Shown here one piece after another: positions 43,872 to 53,515 of a stretch of DNA of 64,000 bases; position 1 is the stretch's first letter; each line of letters opens with the position of its first letter. This DNA is from Sycon ciliatum (taxonomy: Eukaryota > Porifera > Calcarea > Leucosolenida > Sycettidae): the NCBI RefSeq assembly GCF_964019385.1, contig NC_088655.1:25354477-25418476 (forward strand), written 5' to 3'. Under the pieces are notes generated by a model. The model had not been told where the DNA came from. It worked only from the letters and a program-made list of their open reading frames with translations, and ran no database searches. The translations under genes were made by a program, and so were the position numbers.

Positions 43872-44316
43872 TTACAGGGTCCGGATACGCTCCATGGCGT
43901 CCCGGTAGTCGGACTGCAACAGCAGCCCGACTTGCCGGCCCTCCCAGTAACGGGCTCGATGGGCCGCACCCGCCAGGTGTGCGGCCACGGCCTGGCCTCC
44001 CACCAGCCTTTCTCCACTGTAAAAACGAAAGAAACCGCAGAAAGCACAGTGTCATAGAGCTCTTTTGTTGGGGGAGAGAGCTAGGAGCACTGCACACTTA
44101 CCATTTGTCACAATATATTATAAGAAAGAGGCGGCGCTTGACGCACCGCCTCAGGTGCTGAAACAAGGGTATAACTCCTGTCAGTTCCACACCGCAGTGG
44201 CAAGTGAACGCCATACTGTAAATGTAATGATACTGAAGTGAAGGTGTGAACCGCAAAGCAAGGCCTTTACCTTCTTCCTGTCGAATTCGCTCCCCAGCTG
44301 CATACCGACATCACCC
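43872..44316 (-). CDS. Spliced small C2H2 zinc-finger protein, left-arm copy
   Basis: This mirrors 54,826-55,270. Exons on the minus strand are about 44,311-44,271, 44,215-44,102 and 44,016-43,876 with the same GT-AG boundaries. The only coding difference noticed is a synonymous change in the second exon. Confidence 0.55.
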
Positions 44317-44416
44317 GCTAAAATCCAATCATACCAAGTAATGCAAAGGTCATCAGTTGACCTTTTGGACTTTTCAACTCTTATCCAAAACCACCAAGAG
44401 GAAAAAAACCCAGGAT

Positions 44417-44475
44417 AATAATAATAATCTTTATTTCAGGATTACCCAAAGGCTAACGCCTATCTGGGGATGAAG
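44417..44475 (-). mobile_element. Retroelement 3' tail with (ATT)n, left arm
   Basis: The minus strand reads GATAGGCGTTAGCCTTTGGG...GAAATAAAG(ATT)n. It is related to 4,090-4,215 and mirrors 54,664-54,736, so it was in the element before the arms were duplicated. Confidence 0.55.
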
Positions 44476-44536
44476 AAGACGTCAGTTGTAGAAGCGTTTT
44501 GTGGAGGAGTTGTTACATTATTCTCAGTAAATAGAT

Positions 44537-45316
44537 ATGGCTGATACATTCGGTGTAGACGTGGACGACCGGTCGTGGTCTCTCACCACGGGTCCTTTAC
44601 TAATAGAAAGGCGGACGCCAATAAGAACTGTTGTGGAGTTGGCAGATCAAAACGCGCAGCAAGAAATTTGGCACGTCGATGGTAGACTCCATCGGGAGGA
44701 CGGACCAGCTCTTGTTGATAGTAGGGGAGTGTCCGCCTGGTGCTATGGAGGTCGCCTTCATCGCGTTAATGAACCTGCTTGGATAGGACGGGGTAGCATC
44801 GAGTACTACCTCAACGGCGTCTAGAGCCGGCGGTCCTGCAGTTATTGTGACGCCACATGCTGTATTCTACGGTGGTTACACCACGGAAGGCTCCACAGGG
44901 AGAATGCGCCAGCGGTGATACGCAGGGAAGGTAACAATCGTGTACGGGAGTGGTACCGATACAACCTTCGGCATAGGGAAGATGGACCTGCTTTCATCTC
45001 TCAGGAGGAGGAGGGTGTCTATCAGTGGTACCTCAACGGGGTGTATTACGATGACCACCATCAAGACCAGGCAATACACCCCATGGAGCTGCAGTACATC
45101 AATGTAGTGCCTACTAAGGTAGACTCGTCAGCAATAAGTCATGAGTCCATTTGTGTGATTTGTCAGGATACCCTGGACCGTCCTCTATCCAAGTTGGAGT
45201 GCGGTCATGAATTTCACTTCCACTGCATCAAGGAGTGGATCAGTTCTGCCCCCAGCCCTACTTGCCTAACCTGCCGCTACTCCATGACTGCTGAGGACTT
45301 GGTTGAGTTCTTGTAG
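44537..45316 (+). pseudogene. RING-H2 protein with W..NG..HR.DGPA repeats, left copy, interrupted
   Basis: ATG 44,537 opens a frame with WHVDGRLHREDGPAL and a second, weaker repeat. It stops at TAG 44,822-44,824 and is open again in the same frame from 44,825 to 45,316, with two more repeats (HGRLHRENAPAV; NLRHREDGPAF ... YQWYLNGV) and a C-terminal RING-H2 finger (CVIC ... CGHEFHFHC ... CLTC). The repeat type (W-Y-x-N-G-x-x-H-R-x-D-G-P-A) is common in giant and other large DNA viruses. RING fingers act as ubiquitin ligases, with unknown substrate here. The stretch around the stop fits another frame better, suggesting compensating indels, so this is a decayed gene or one read with an intron. 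Confidence 0.7.
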
Positions 45317-45402
45317 TAATACATGACACAGCTGCATGTAGGCGACTACGAATGACCAGTCATGTGCTACAGACGGACACGGACACGCCACCCTAAGTAG
45401 CC

Positions 45403-45627
45403 ATGAGCGGCTCTTTGGACAAGGGCAACAAAGCACCCCGTGGGCGGCCAAGGTTGACACTAGCCACAAGTCTGCTCGCTCAGTTGAATAAGCTGGGTGT
45501 GCCCATGAAGACCATGGAAGACCTTTCCAGGTGCCGGCAACAAGCAGAGGACAAGACAGACTGGAAGAAACTGTGCAGCTCGACACTCGAGGACAAATCA
45601 GTATCAGCAGCTACTACACCTTGCTGA
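45403..45627 (+). CDS. 74-aa ORF of unknown function, left arm
   Basis: An ATG-started short ORF with GRPRLTLATSLLAQLNKLGV ... DLSRCRQQAEDKTDWKKL. The second half resembles the C-terminal tail of some LINE ORF2 proteins (R..A.DR..W+.L), so it may be a retroelement scrap. It is identical in both arms. Confidence 0.35.
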   Translation: MSGSLDKGNKAPRGRPRLTLATSLLAQLNKLGVPMKTMEDLSRCRQQAEDKTDWKKLCSSTLEDKSVSAATTPC

Positions 45628-45769
45628 TGATGCTCACAAGACAGAAGTGGGAAAAACACTGAATTTCTTTATTTAGTGCTCAACTACGCGAAATGTGTTA
45701 TTATTATTATACATGTTCAACTGTACTCAGTCTGGCTGACTGCCATTCTCTACCACACATTACCGGACA

Positions 45770-46775
45770 CTGTTGTGGTTGTCGTCGTTATCGTCGTCGT
45801 CATTGTTGATGTTGTTGTCGTCGTTATCGTCGTTGTTGTTGATTTTGTTGGTGGCTGTTGCTGTCGGTTGTTGTCGGTTGTTGTCGTTTGCTGTTGGTTG
45901 TTGTTGGTTGTTGTTGATGTTGTTGTCGGTTGGTGTCGTCGTTATCGTCGTCGTTGTTGATGTTGTTATTAGTTGTTGCTGTCGGTTGTTGGTTGTTATT
46001 GGTTGTTGCTGTCGGTTGTTGGTTGTTATTGTTGATTGCTGTGGGTTGTTGTTGGCTGTTGGATGTTGTTGTCGGCTGTTGTCGGTTGTTGTTGGTTATT
46101 GTTGGTTGTTGTTGGTTGTTGTTGGGCGTTGTTGGTTGTTGTCGGTTGTTGTCAGGTGTTGTTGGTTGTTGTTGGTTGTTGTTGTCGGTTGTTGTCGGTT
46201 GTTGGGTGTTGTTGTCGGTTGTTGGGTGTTGTTGTCGATTGTTGGGTGTTGTTGTCGGTTGTTGGGTGTTGTTGTTGGTTGGTGTTGGTTGGTGTTGGTT
46301 GTTGTTGGTTGTTGTCGGTTGTTGTCCGTTGTTGTTGGTTGTTGTTGGTTGTTGTTGGCTGTTGTTGGTTGTTGTTGTTGTTGTTGTTGTTTGTTGTTGT
46401 CGGTTGTTGGTTGTTGTTGTGTGTTGTTGTTGGTTGTAGTTGGTTGTTGTCAGTTGTTGTTGGTTGTTGGATGTTGTTGTCGGTTGTTGTCGGTTCTTGT
46501 TGGTTGTTGTTGGTTGTTGTTGGCTGTTGTTGGTTGTTGTTGGTTGTTGTTGGTTGTTGTTGGTTGTTGTTGTCGGTTGTTGGTTGTTGTCGTTTGTTGT
46601 TGTTGTTGTTGGTTGTAGTTGGTTGTTGTCAGTTGTTGTTGGTTGTTGGATGTTGTTGTCGGTTGTTGTCGGTTGTTGTCGGTTGTTGTCGGTTGTTGTT
46701 GGTTGTTGTTGGCTGTTGTTGGCTGTTTTTGGTTGTTGTTGGTTGTTGTCGGTTGTTGTCGGTTGTTGTGTTTTA
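45770..46775 (+). repeat. ~1-kb (GTTGTTGTTGGTT)n tract, left arm
   Basis: This is almost pure G/T on the plus strand, built of TTGTTGTTGG and TTGTCGG blocks with a ~12-bp rhythm. It keeps long frames open on both strands (Gln/Asn/Pro/Thr or Val/Leu/Cys-rich), which I regard as composition artefacts. It mirrors 52,370-53,370. Confidence 0.9.
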
Positions 46776-47197
46776 ATCGTTATTATGTTCATTATCCAGG
46801 AGGATGTTGCTATGATCCAGTACCATTTTTTCGCATATATGAGACAAGTTTGTGTAACGTTAGTGTGACGCGGGGTATGCTGATTGGATGTGAGGTGGTG
46901 AGAGTATGCTGATTGGCCGATAACAATTAGTGGAAGGGATAAAGTAATGCGCTGCTTGTGCAGCGTAACCAAACACATGGTCTGTGGGAAACACCCTAGT
47001 AAAATAAATAAAATAATAATAACATGAATTGCCACCGGCACTTGAGAGACTCGAGCCCCGCCACCTTGTTCAAATCGGACTTGGTAGCTTCATACTGGAA
47101 CTTAATCTTCTTCTTTTTGAGGTATGACCGTACAAAACGCGCTTGGATTTTTTCATTTTATTTTTTTATTTTTTATTTTTTTTGTTTTTTATTTTTT

Positions 47198-47572
47198 TCA
47201 TTGCAACTTTTTTAGCAGATAGCAACTTTTTTTAGCAGACTCGTGAAACAACGGTGAATCTGGAACGAATAAATGGTCCATGTCAAAGGCATGACGAGTC
47301 TCGAAGTCTTCACATTCACGATGGAACCTTGTCATGATTGACGCATTCCTTGATGGTGCGCACATGAAATCACCCTGGCTTATCTTTTCCAACTCCATTC
47401 TTTTCACATCCTGCAACCCATACCCTACTAGTATCAGTGGGGATGCTAGAATCAGAAGAGGCAAGGCAGCACTCTTCCGTGGATGTATTACTCGACACAA
47501 CACCACCCATACTTGTTTTCTAGAAGTTTTGACTATAATGATATATTGCAGCAGGAAGTAGTATACAGTCAA
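47198..47572 (-). CDS. Unknown 124-codon frame, left arm
   Basis: This mirrors 51,571-51,945 with one visible substitution. There is no ATG at the start of the frame. See the right-arm copy. Confidence 0.3.
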   Translation of the reverse strand: MTVYYFLLQYIIIVKTSRKQVWVVLCRVIHPRKSAALPLLILASPLILVGYGLQDVKRMELEKISQGDFMCAPSRNASIMTRFHRECEDFETRHAFDMDHLFVPDSPLFHESAKKSCYLLKKLQ

Positions 47573-47632
47573 ATAGGATAGGATAAGAATGAATGATCAA
47601 CTGTCTGATAAAGAATGCTGTTCATTAAAGAC

Positions 47633-48403
47633 TTATTGGAAGGTCTCTACCAGCTGATCGTCATGTTGGACGGCGACACTGCATAATGATATGAAGCTCT
47701 CAGTTAGCTGTTTCAGTTCCGTGGTAGAAAGTGTCATGTGTGCGTCCAGAGAACGATGAAAACATCTAGGGTCCACGTTGATGCAGACGATTGGAGCAAC
47801 AGCAAGACGTACCTTCAACGCTTGCTCGTCAATGTCGAGGGAGACTGCCCCGGGGTAGATGAAAACATCTTGTTCCACATCCAGTTCGAACCAGCTGGTC
47901 GGGACTAGCTTGCTTTCACCGTTGATGTACACCCGACATTGACCGTAGGACGAACGTGATGGGTAGAAGTTGGTCTTGATCTTCTCCACACGTCCTCTTC
48001 GGAGAGTGTCACGGAGCGATGGACAAGTCTTGATCAAGTTCGTAATGATGAACTCAGTGGACTCATTCAGTTCGATGTAAACCTGTCCTTGAGCATCTTT
48101 GCGAGCTGTTGCCGTACTACTACAGGCTGGTAGAGCTCCTGAAGGGAAGAACATCTTATAACCAGGCTTGTAGAAGGATCTACCTGATGACTTGTAGGAC
48201 AGTTGCATGTCCTCCTGAAACCCATCTACCACAATCTCTTTGTGGAGCTTGGTAGGAGCAGGTGACACATAGCGACGCTTAGCCGGTACTGCCTTCGAAG
48301 AGAGCACAACTTGAGGAGGGTCAGCAGGAAGAGCGGAATTCTTCCTCACCCGCCGCTCGTATAGGTTATCCATCTTCCAGGAAGCGAAGGGAGAACAACT
48401 CAT
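47633..48403 (-). CDS. Unknown 256-aa protein, left-arm copy
   Basis: This mirrors 50,740-51,510 and starts at the ATG 58 bp downstream of a TATA box. It differs from the right copy by at least one residue (Ser for Gly in the GSTATARK region). Confidence 0.65.
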   Translation of the reverse strand: MSCSPFASWKMDNLYERRVRKNSALPADPPQVVLSSKAVPAKRRYVSPAPTKLHKEIVVDGFQEDMQLSYKSSGRSFYKPGYKMFFPSGALPACSSTATARKDAQGQVYIELNESTEFIITNLIKTCPSLRDTLRRGRVEKIKTNFYPSRSSYGQCRVYINGESKLVPTSWFELDVEQDVFIYPGAVSLDIDEQALKVRLAVAPIVCINVDPRCFHRSLDAHMTLSTTELKQLTESFISLCSVAVQHDDQLVETFQ

Positions 48404-48451
48404 CAGCACTGTATTCGATGAACGAATGACTCGACTACAGGACAACCAACC

Positions 48452-48643
48452 GTATTTATACAAGGCAGAGACGGAGGCGGGTTGAAGTGATAAAATATGT
48501 GTCAGCTAGGTCAACCAATCACCATCAAGCCCGCCAAAAACATTTGACCACTCAGCATTGAGCCCACCAAAAACATTTGACCAACCAGCATCAAACCCGC
48601 CAAAAGCATTTTGTCCAATCAGCGGCATGCCCACCAAAATCAT
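48452..48643 (-). promoter_or_regulatory. Promoter with TATA box and 33-bp E2F/CCAAT-like repeats, left arm
   Basis: The mirror of 50,500-50,691. CCCGCCAAAA occurs twice with two CCCACCAAAA variants, alternating with CCAAT/CCAACCA motifs. Confidence 0.6.
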
Positions 48644-48646
48644 ATC

Positions 48647-49444
48647 TCATCTTAAAGATTCCTTACATGATACCGCCACTTTAGTGAACTGATACAGTAT
48701 GGAAATAAGATCAGAGTCAAACGTGTGCAAGTTCTGAATCACGTGATCAAGTGAATAGGTTTCCCAACAATAGGCATCAATCAATGATACCATAAGAGAT
48801 GTATCAGATGGAGATAAAATCAGCAAATTCGTACGCAACGTGGACAGTTGAGAAGAAGACACCATCCTGGTCGACTCCATGAGACGCAGTACATATAGGA
48901 GTGGAAAATGCTGAGGAAGAGGTTTCATGATTCGACTGAACCTCAACCATGATACATTGCTACGAGGTAAGTAGGAACGCAGTTTACGTAGTACATCCAC
49001 ATTCGTATCGTATACTATGCAGGATAATGCTATAGCATAGTTTATACTCTTGTACAAAGAGGATTTTTTCATCGCAAGTATCTGCTCCCGAAGAGTGTGT
49101 ACGCAAAGCTGATCGGATAAGAGTTCAGTTTTCGAAAGAAAATGCAAAAGATGACGATCCACACCGCTTAACCGCTCATGTACCGCGTAAGACTTCTTCA
49201 TCAAACTACATCTCCTATGCACATCATCTTCAGTGAAGTAAATCACCGCCATGACAAGTCCACACGAAGAACACACGTATCTTCCTTCATGTAAAACATG
49301 ATCAAGATGTTGACACTGTTTTTCCTCCCCGAATTGCTCTTCTTCTTCTTCTTCTTCTTCTTCTTCTTCTTCTTCATCTTCATCCTTCTCATGAAGTCTC
49401 CTTTCACGTACATAAGCAGGTAAGATCTTAAATTCAGAATCCAT
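48647..49444 (-). CDS. TFIIB-like zinc-ribbon protein, left-arm copy
   Basis: This mirrors 49,705-50,496. It differs from the right copy by two more codons in the glutamate run and by Phe for Cys in SWLR(F/C)SRIM. ATG is at 49,444, ~60 bp downstream of a TATA box near the palindrome centre. Confidence 0.7.
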   Translation of the reverse strand: MDSEFKILPAYVRERRLHEKDEDEEEEEEEEEEEEEQFGEEKQCQHLDHVLHEGRYVCSSCGLVMAVIYFTEDDVHRRCSLMKKSYAVHERLSGVDRHLLHFLSKTELLSDQLCVHTLREQILAMKKSSLYKSINYAIALSCIVYDTNVDVLRKLRSYLPRSNVSWLRFSRIMKPLPQHFPLLYVLRLMESTRMVSSSQLSTLRTNLLILSPSDTSLMVSLIDAYCWETYSLDHVIQNLHTFDSDLISILYQFTKVAVSCKESLR

Positions 49445-49492
49445 CTTCACTCCTCACCAACATCCTCATTATGACACTATATCCAGCATGAT

Positions 49493-49656
49493 ATCTACTT
49501 TATATAACCAATCCTATCCAGGGTAATTATCAGGTACAACCATGGTTGTAGAGGACCTCATACCCTCTCCGACACGTCGGAGAGGGTACGAGGTCCTCTA
49601 CCCCCATGGTTGTACCTGATAATTACCCTGGATAGGATTGGTTATATAAAGTAGAT
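49493..49656. promoter_or_regulatory. Palindrome centre with divergent TATA boxes
   Basis: TACCCTCTCCGAC and GTCGGAGAGGGTA (13-bp stems, 49,561-49,573 and 49,576-49,588) enclose only AC. Further out, both arms carry a TATATAA box (about 49,500 and 49,643) pointing away from the centre, each ~55-60 bp upstream of a TFIIB-like ATG. The left side also holds the perfect 16-bp palindrome TACAACCATGGTTGTA (49,535-49,550), which is altered on the right. It looks like a terminal or hairpin-derived junction converted into a divergent promoter. Confidence 0.8.
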
Positions 49657-49704
49657 ATCATGCTGGATATAGTGTCATAATGAGGATGTTGGTGAGGAGT
49701 GAAG

Positions 49705-50496
49705 ATGGATTCTGAATTTAAGATCTTACCTGCTTATGTACGTGAAAGGAGACTTCATGAGAAGGATGAAGATGAAGAAGAAGAAGAAGAAGAAGAAGAA
49801 GAAGAGCAATTCGGGGAGGAAAAACAGTGTCAACATCTTGATCATGTTTTACATGAAGGAAGATACGTGTGTTCTTCGTGTGGACTTGTCATGGCGGTGA
49901 TTTACTTCACTGAAGATGATGTGCATAGGAGATGTAGTTTGATGAAGAAGTCTTACGCGGTACATGAGCGGTTAAGCGGTGTGGATCGTCATCTTTTGCA
50001 TTTTCTTTCGAAAACTGAACTCTTATCCGATCAGCTTTGCGTACACACTCTTCGGGAGCAGATACTTGCGATGAAAAAATCCTCTTTGTACAAGAGTATA
50101 AACTATGCTATAGCATTATCCTGCATAGTATACGATACGAATGTGGATGTACTACGTAAACTGCGTTCCTACTTACCTCGTAGCAATGTATCATGGTTGA
50201 GGTGCAGTCGAATCATGAAACCTCTTCCTCAGCATTTTCCACTCCTATATGTACTGCGTCTCATGGAGTCGACCAGGATGGTGTCTTCTTCTCAACTGTC
50301 CACGTTGCGTACGAATTTGCTGATTTTATCTCCATCTGATACATCTCTTATGGTATCATTGATTGATGCCTATTGTTGGGAAACCTATTCACTTGATCAC
50401 GTGATTCAGAACTTGCACACGTTTGACTCTGATCTTATTTCCATACTGTATCAGTTCACTAAAGTGGCGGTATCATGTAAGGAATCTTTAAGATGA
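49705..50496 (+). CDS. TFIIB-like zinc-ribbon transcription factor
   Basis: ATG 49,705 (MDSEFKILPAY) lies ~60 bp downstream of TATATAA; the frame runs to a stop at 50,496. After a glutamate run (residues ~22-33) comes a zinc ribbon, C-Q-H-L-D-H ... GRYVCSSCGLVM. The C/H pair, then C-x2-C-G-L-V, is the signature of TFIIB family proteins, and the remaining ~200 residues are helical-looking, as expected for cyclin folds, though too diverged to confirm. Cellular TFIIB recruits RNA polymerase II. TFIIB homologues are also carried by large DNA viruses, where they serve viral transcription. The length (263 aa) is a little short for TFIIB. Without a search I cannot say whether the origin is viral or host. 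Confidence 0.7.
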   Translation: MDSEFKILPAYVRERRLHEKDEDEEEEEEEEEEEQFGEEKQCQHLDHVLHEGRYVCSSCGLVMAVIYFTEDDVHRRCSLMKKSYAVHERLSGVDRHLLHFLSKTELLSDQLCVHTLREQILAMKKSSLYKSINYAIALSCIVYDTNVDVLRKLRSYLPRSNVSWLRCSRIMKPLPQHFPLLYVLRLMESTRMVSSSQLSTLRTNLLILSPSDTSLMVSLIDAYCWETYSLDHVIQNLHTFDSDLISILYQFTKVAVSCKESLR

Positions 50497-50499
50497 GAT

Positions 50500-50691
50500 A
50501 TGATTTTGGTGGGCATGCCGCTGATTGGACAAAATGCTTTTGGCGGGTTTGATGCTGGTTGGTCAAATGTTTTTGGTGGGCTCAATGCTGAGTGGTCAAA
50601 TGTTTTTGGCGGGCTTGATGGTGATTGGTTGACCTAGCTGACACATATTTTATCACTTCAACCCGCCTCCGTCTCTGCCTTGTATAAATAC
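50500..50691 (+). promoter_or_regulatory. Promoter: four 33-bp repeats (E2F/CCAAT-like) and TATA box
   Basis: TTTTGG(C/T)GGG recurs every 33 bp from about 50,504 to 50,636. TTTTGGCGGG (twice) is close to the E2F consensus, while TTTTGGTGGG (twice) is a variant. Each unit also carries ATTGG or GTTGG, the inverse of CCAAT. TTGTATAAATAC at 50,680-50,691 is the TATA box, 49 bp before the ATG at 50,740. Together these make a plausible S-phase-responsive promoter; the regulation is inferred, not shown. Confidence 0.6.
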
Positions 50692-50739
50692 GGGTGGTTG
50701 TCCTGTAGTCGAGTCATTCGTTCATCGAATACAGTGCTG

Positions 50740-51510
50740 ATGAGTTGTTCTCCCTTCGCTTCCTGGAAGATGGATAACCTATACGAGCGGCGGGTGAGGA
50801 AGAATTCCGCTCTTCCTGCTGACCCTCCTCAAGTTGTGCTCTCTTCGAAGGCAGTACCGGCTAAGCGTCGCTATGTGTCACCTGCTCCTACCAAGCTCCA
50901 CAAAGAGATTGTGGTAGATGGGTTTCAGGAGGACATGCAACTGTCCTACAAGTCATCAGGTAGATCCTTCTACAAGCCTGGTTATAAGATGTTCTTCCCT
51001 TCAGGAGCTCTACCAGCCTGTGGTAGTACGGCAACAGCTCGCAAAGATGCTCAAGGACAGGTTTACATCGAACTGAATGAGTCCACTGAGTTCATCATTA
51101 CGAACTTGATCAAGACTTGTCCATCGCTCCGTGACACTCTCCGAAGAGGACGTGTGGAGAAGATCAAGACCAACTTCTACCCATCACGTTCGTCCTACGG
51201 TCAATGTCGGGTGTACATCAACGGTGAAAGCAAGCTAGTCCCGACCAGCTGGTTCGAACTGGATGTGGAACAAGATGTTTTCATCTACCCCGGGGCAGTC
51301 TCCCTCGACATTGACGAGCAAGCGTTGAAGGTACGTCTTGCTGTTGCTCCAATCGTCTGCATCAACGTGGACCCTAGATGTTTTCATCGTTCTCTGGACG
51401 CACACATGACACTTTCTACCACGGAACTGAAACAGCTAACTGAGAGCTTCATATCATTATGCAGTGTCGCCGTCCAACATGACGATCAGCTGGTAGAGAC
51501 CTTCCAATAA
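50740..51510 (+). CDS. Unknown 256-aa protein
   Basis: The start was chosen at ATG 50,740 (MSCSPFASWKMDNLYERRVR) because the TATA box lies 49 bp upstream; an in-frame open stretch before it is promoter DNA. The N-terminal ~70 residues are basic and Ser/Pro-rich. The rest has no transmembrane segment, signal peptide or cysteine cluster, and includes SLRDTLRRGRVEKIKTNFYP, VYINGESK and ELDVEQDVFIYPG. I recognise no family. A DNA-binding, regulatory or virion role would be guesswork. It is the second outward-reading gene from the centre, after the TFIIB-like gene. Confidence 0.65.
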   Translation: MSCSPFASWKMDNLYERRVRKNSALPADPPQVVLSSKAVPAKRRYVSPAPTKLHKEIVVDGFQEDMQLSYKSSGRSFYKPGYKMFFPSGALPACGSTATARKDAQGQVYIELNESTEFIITNLIKTCPSLRDTLRRGRVEKIKTNFYPSRSSYGQCRVYINGESKLVPTSWFELDVEQDVFIYPGAVSLDIDEQALKVRLAVAPIVCINVDPRCFHRSLDAHMTLSTTELKQLTESFISLCSVAVQHDDQLVETFQ

Positions 51511-51570
51511 GTCTTTAATGAACTGCATTCTTTATCAGACAGTTGATCATTCATTCTTATCCTATCCTAT

Positions 51571-51945
51571 TTGACTGTATACTACTTCCTGCTGCAATAT
51601 ATCATTATAGTCAAAACTTCTAGAAAACAAGTATGGGTGGTGTTGTGTCGAGTAATACATCCACGGAAGAGTGCTGCCTTGCCTCTTCTGATTCTAGCAT
51701 CCCCACTGATACTAGTAGGGTATGGGTTGCAGGATGTGAAAAGAATGGAGTTGGAAAAGATGAGCCAGGGTGATTTCATGTGCGCACCATCAAGGAATGC
51801 GTCAATCATGACAAGGTTCCATCGTGAATGTGAAGACTTCGAGACTCGTCATGCCTTTGACATGGACCATTTATTCGTTCCAGATTCACCGTTGTTTCAC
51901 GAGTCTGCTAAAAAAAGTTGCTATCTGCTAAAAAAGTTGCAATGA
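51571..51945 (+). CDS. Unknown 124-codon frame, possibly a terminal exon
   Basis: The open frame has no ATG until MELEKMSQGDFMCAP in its second half. It contains a hydrophobic segment (ALPLLILASPLILVGYG) and then a Cys/His-containing hydrophilic part. A possible splice acceptor (TTCTGATTCTAG) lies inside. It ends in an A-rich tract. Low confidence as a gene. Confidence 0.3.
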   Translation: MTVYYFLLQYIIIVKTSRKQVWVVLCRVIHPRKSAALPLLILASPLILVGYGLQDVKRMELEKMSQGDFMCAPSRNASIMTRFHRECEDFETRHAFDMDHLFVPDSPLFHESAKKSCYLLKKLQ

Positions 51946-52119
51946 AAAAAATAAAAAACAAAAAAAATAAAAAATAAAAAAATAAAATGAAAAAATCCAA
52001 GCGCGTTTTGTACGGTCATACCTCAAAAAGAAGAAGATTAAGTTCCAGTATGAAGCTACCAAGTCCGATTTGAACAAGGTGGCGGGGCTCGAGTCTCTCA
52101 AGTGCCGGTGGCAATTCAT

Positions 52120-52165
52120 GTTATTATTATTTTATTTATTTTACTAGGGTGTTTCCCACAGACCA
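52120..52165 (+). repeat. TTATT-tailed repeat end, right arm
   Basis: It reads TTATTATTTTATTTATTTTA + CTAGGGTGTTTCCCACAGACC. It mirrors 46,978-47,023 and is related to the copies at 40,371-40,650. CCAAT boxes lie just downstream (52,225-52,265) without a convincing gene. Confidence 0.55.
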
Positions 52166-52369
52166 TGTGTTTGGTTACGCTGCACAAGCAGCGCATTACT
52201 TTATCCCTTCCACTAATTGTTATCGGCCAATCAGCATACTCTCACCACCTCACATCCAATCAGCATACCCCGCGTCACACTAACGTTACACAAACTTGTC
52301 TCATATATGCGAAAAAATGGTACTGGATCATAGCAACATCCTCCTGGATAATGAACATAATAACGATTA

Positions 52370-53370
52370 AAACACAACAACCGACAACAACCGACAACAA
52401 CCAACAACAACCAAAAACAGCCAACAACAGCCAACAACAACCAACAACAACCGACAACAACCGACAACAACCGACAACAACCGACAACAACATCCAACAA
52501 CCAACAACAACTGACAACAACCAACTACAACCAACAACAACAACAACAAACGACAACAACCAACAACCGACAACAACAACCAACAACAACCAACAACAAC
52601 CAACAACAACCAACAACAGCCAACAACAACCAACAACAACCAACAAGAACCGACAACAACCGACAACAACATCCAACAACCAACAACAACTGACAACAAC
52701 CAACTACAACCAACAACAACACACAACAACAACCAACAACCGACAACAACAAACAACAACAACAACAACAACAACCAACAACAGCCAACAACAACCAACA
52801 ACAACCAACAACAACGGACAACAACCGACAACAACCAACAACAACCAACACCAACCAACACCAACCAACAACAACACCCAACAACCGACAACAACACCCA
52901 ACAATCGACAACAACACCCAACAACCGACAACAACACCCAACAACCGACAACAACCGACAACAACAACCAACAACAACCAACAACACCTGACAACAACCG
53001 ACAACAACCAACAACGCCCAACAACAACCAACAACAACCAACAATAACCAACAACAACCGACAACAGCCGACAACAACATCCAACAGCCAACAACAACCC
53101 ACAGCAATCAACAATAACAACCAACAACCGACAGCAACAACCAATAACAACCAACAACCGACAGCAACAACTAATAACAACATCAACAACGACGACGATA
53201 ACGACGACACCAACCGACAACAACATCAACAACAACCAACAACAACCAACAGCAAACGACAACAACCGACAACAACCGACAGCAACAGCCACCAACAAAA
53301 TCAACAACAACGACGATAACGACGACAACAACATCAACAATGACGACGACGATAACGACGACAACCACAA
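52370..53370 (+). repeat. ~1-kb (CAACAACAACCRA)n tract, right arm
   Basis: This mirrors 45,770-46,775. The plus strand is almost only C and A, with CAACAACAACC units interspersed with GA. The 405-codon Gln/Asn/Thr/Pro frame across it and the Val/Leu/Cys frames opposite are not credible proteins. Confidence 0.9.
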
Positions 53371-53515
53371 CAGTGTCCGGTAATGTGTGGTAGAGAATGG
53401 CAGTCAGCCAGACTGAGTACAGTTGAACATGTATAATAATAATAACACATTTCGCGTAGTTGAGCACTAAATAAAGAAATTCAGTGTTTTTCCCACTTCT
53501 GTCTTGTGAGCATCA

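Noticed and set aside
52102-53319. A 405-codon Gln/Asn/Thr/Pro-rich frame, and Val/Leu/Cys-rich frames on the opposite strand (and their mirrors at 45,676-47,041)
   Set aside because: They lie on a simple-repeat tract that is open in several frames at once. There is no plausible start or domain.
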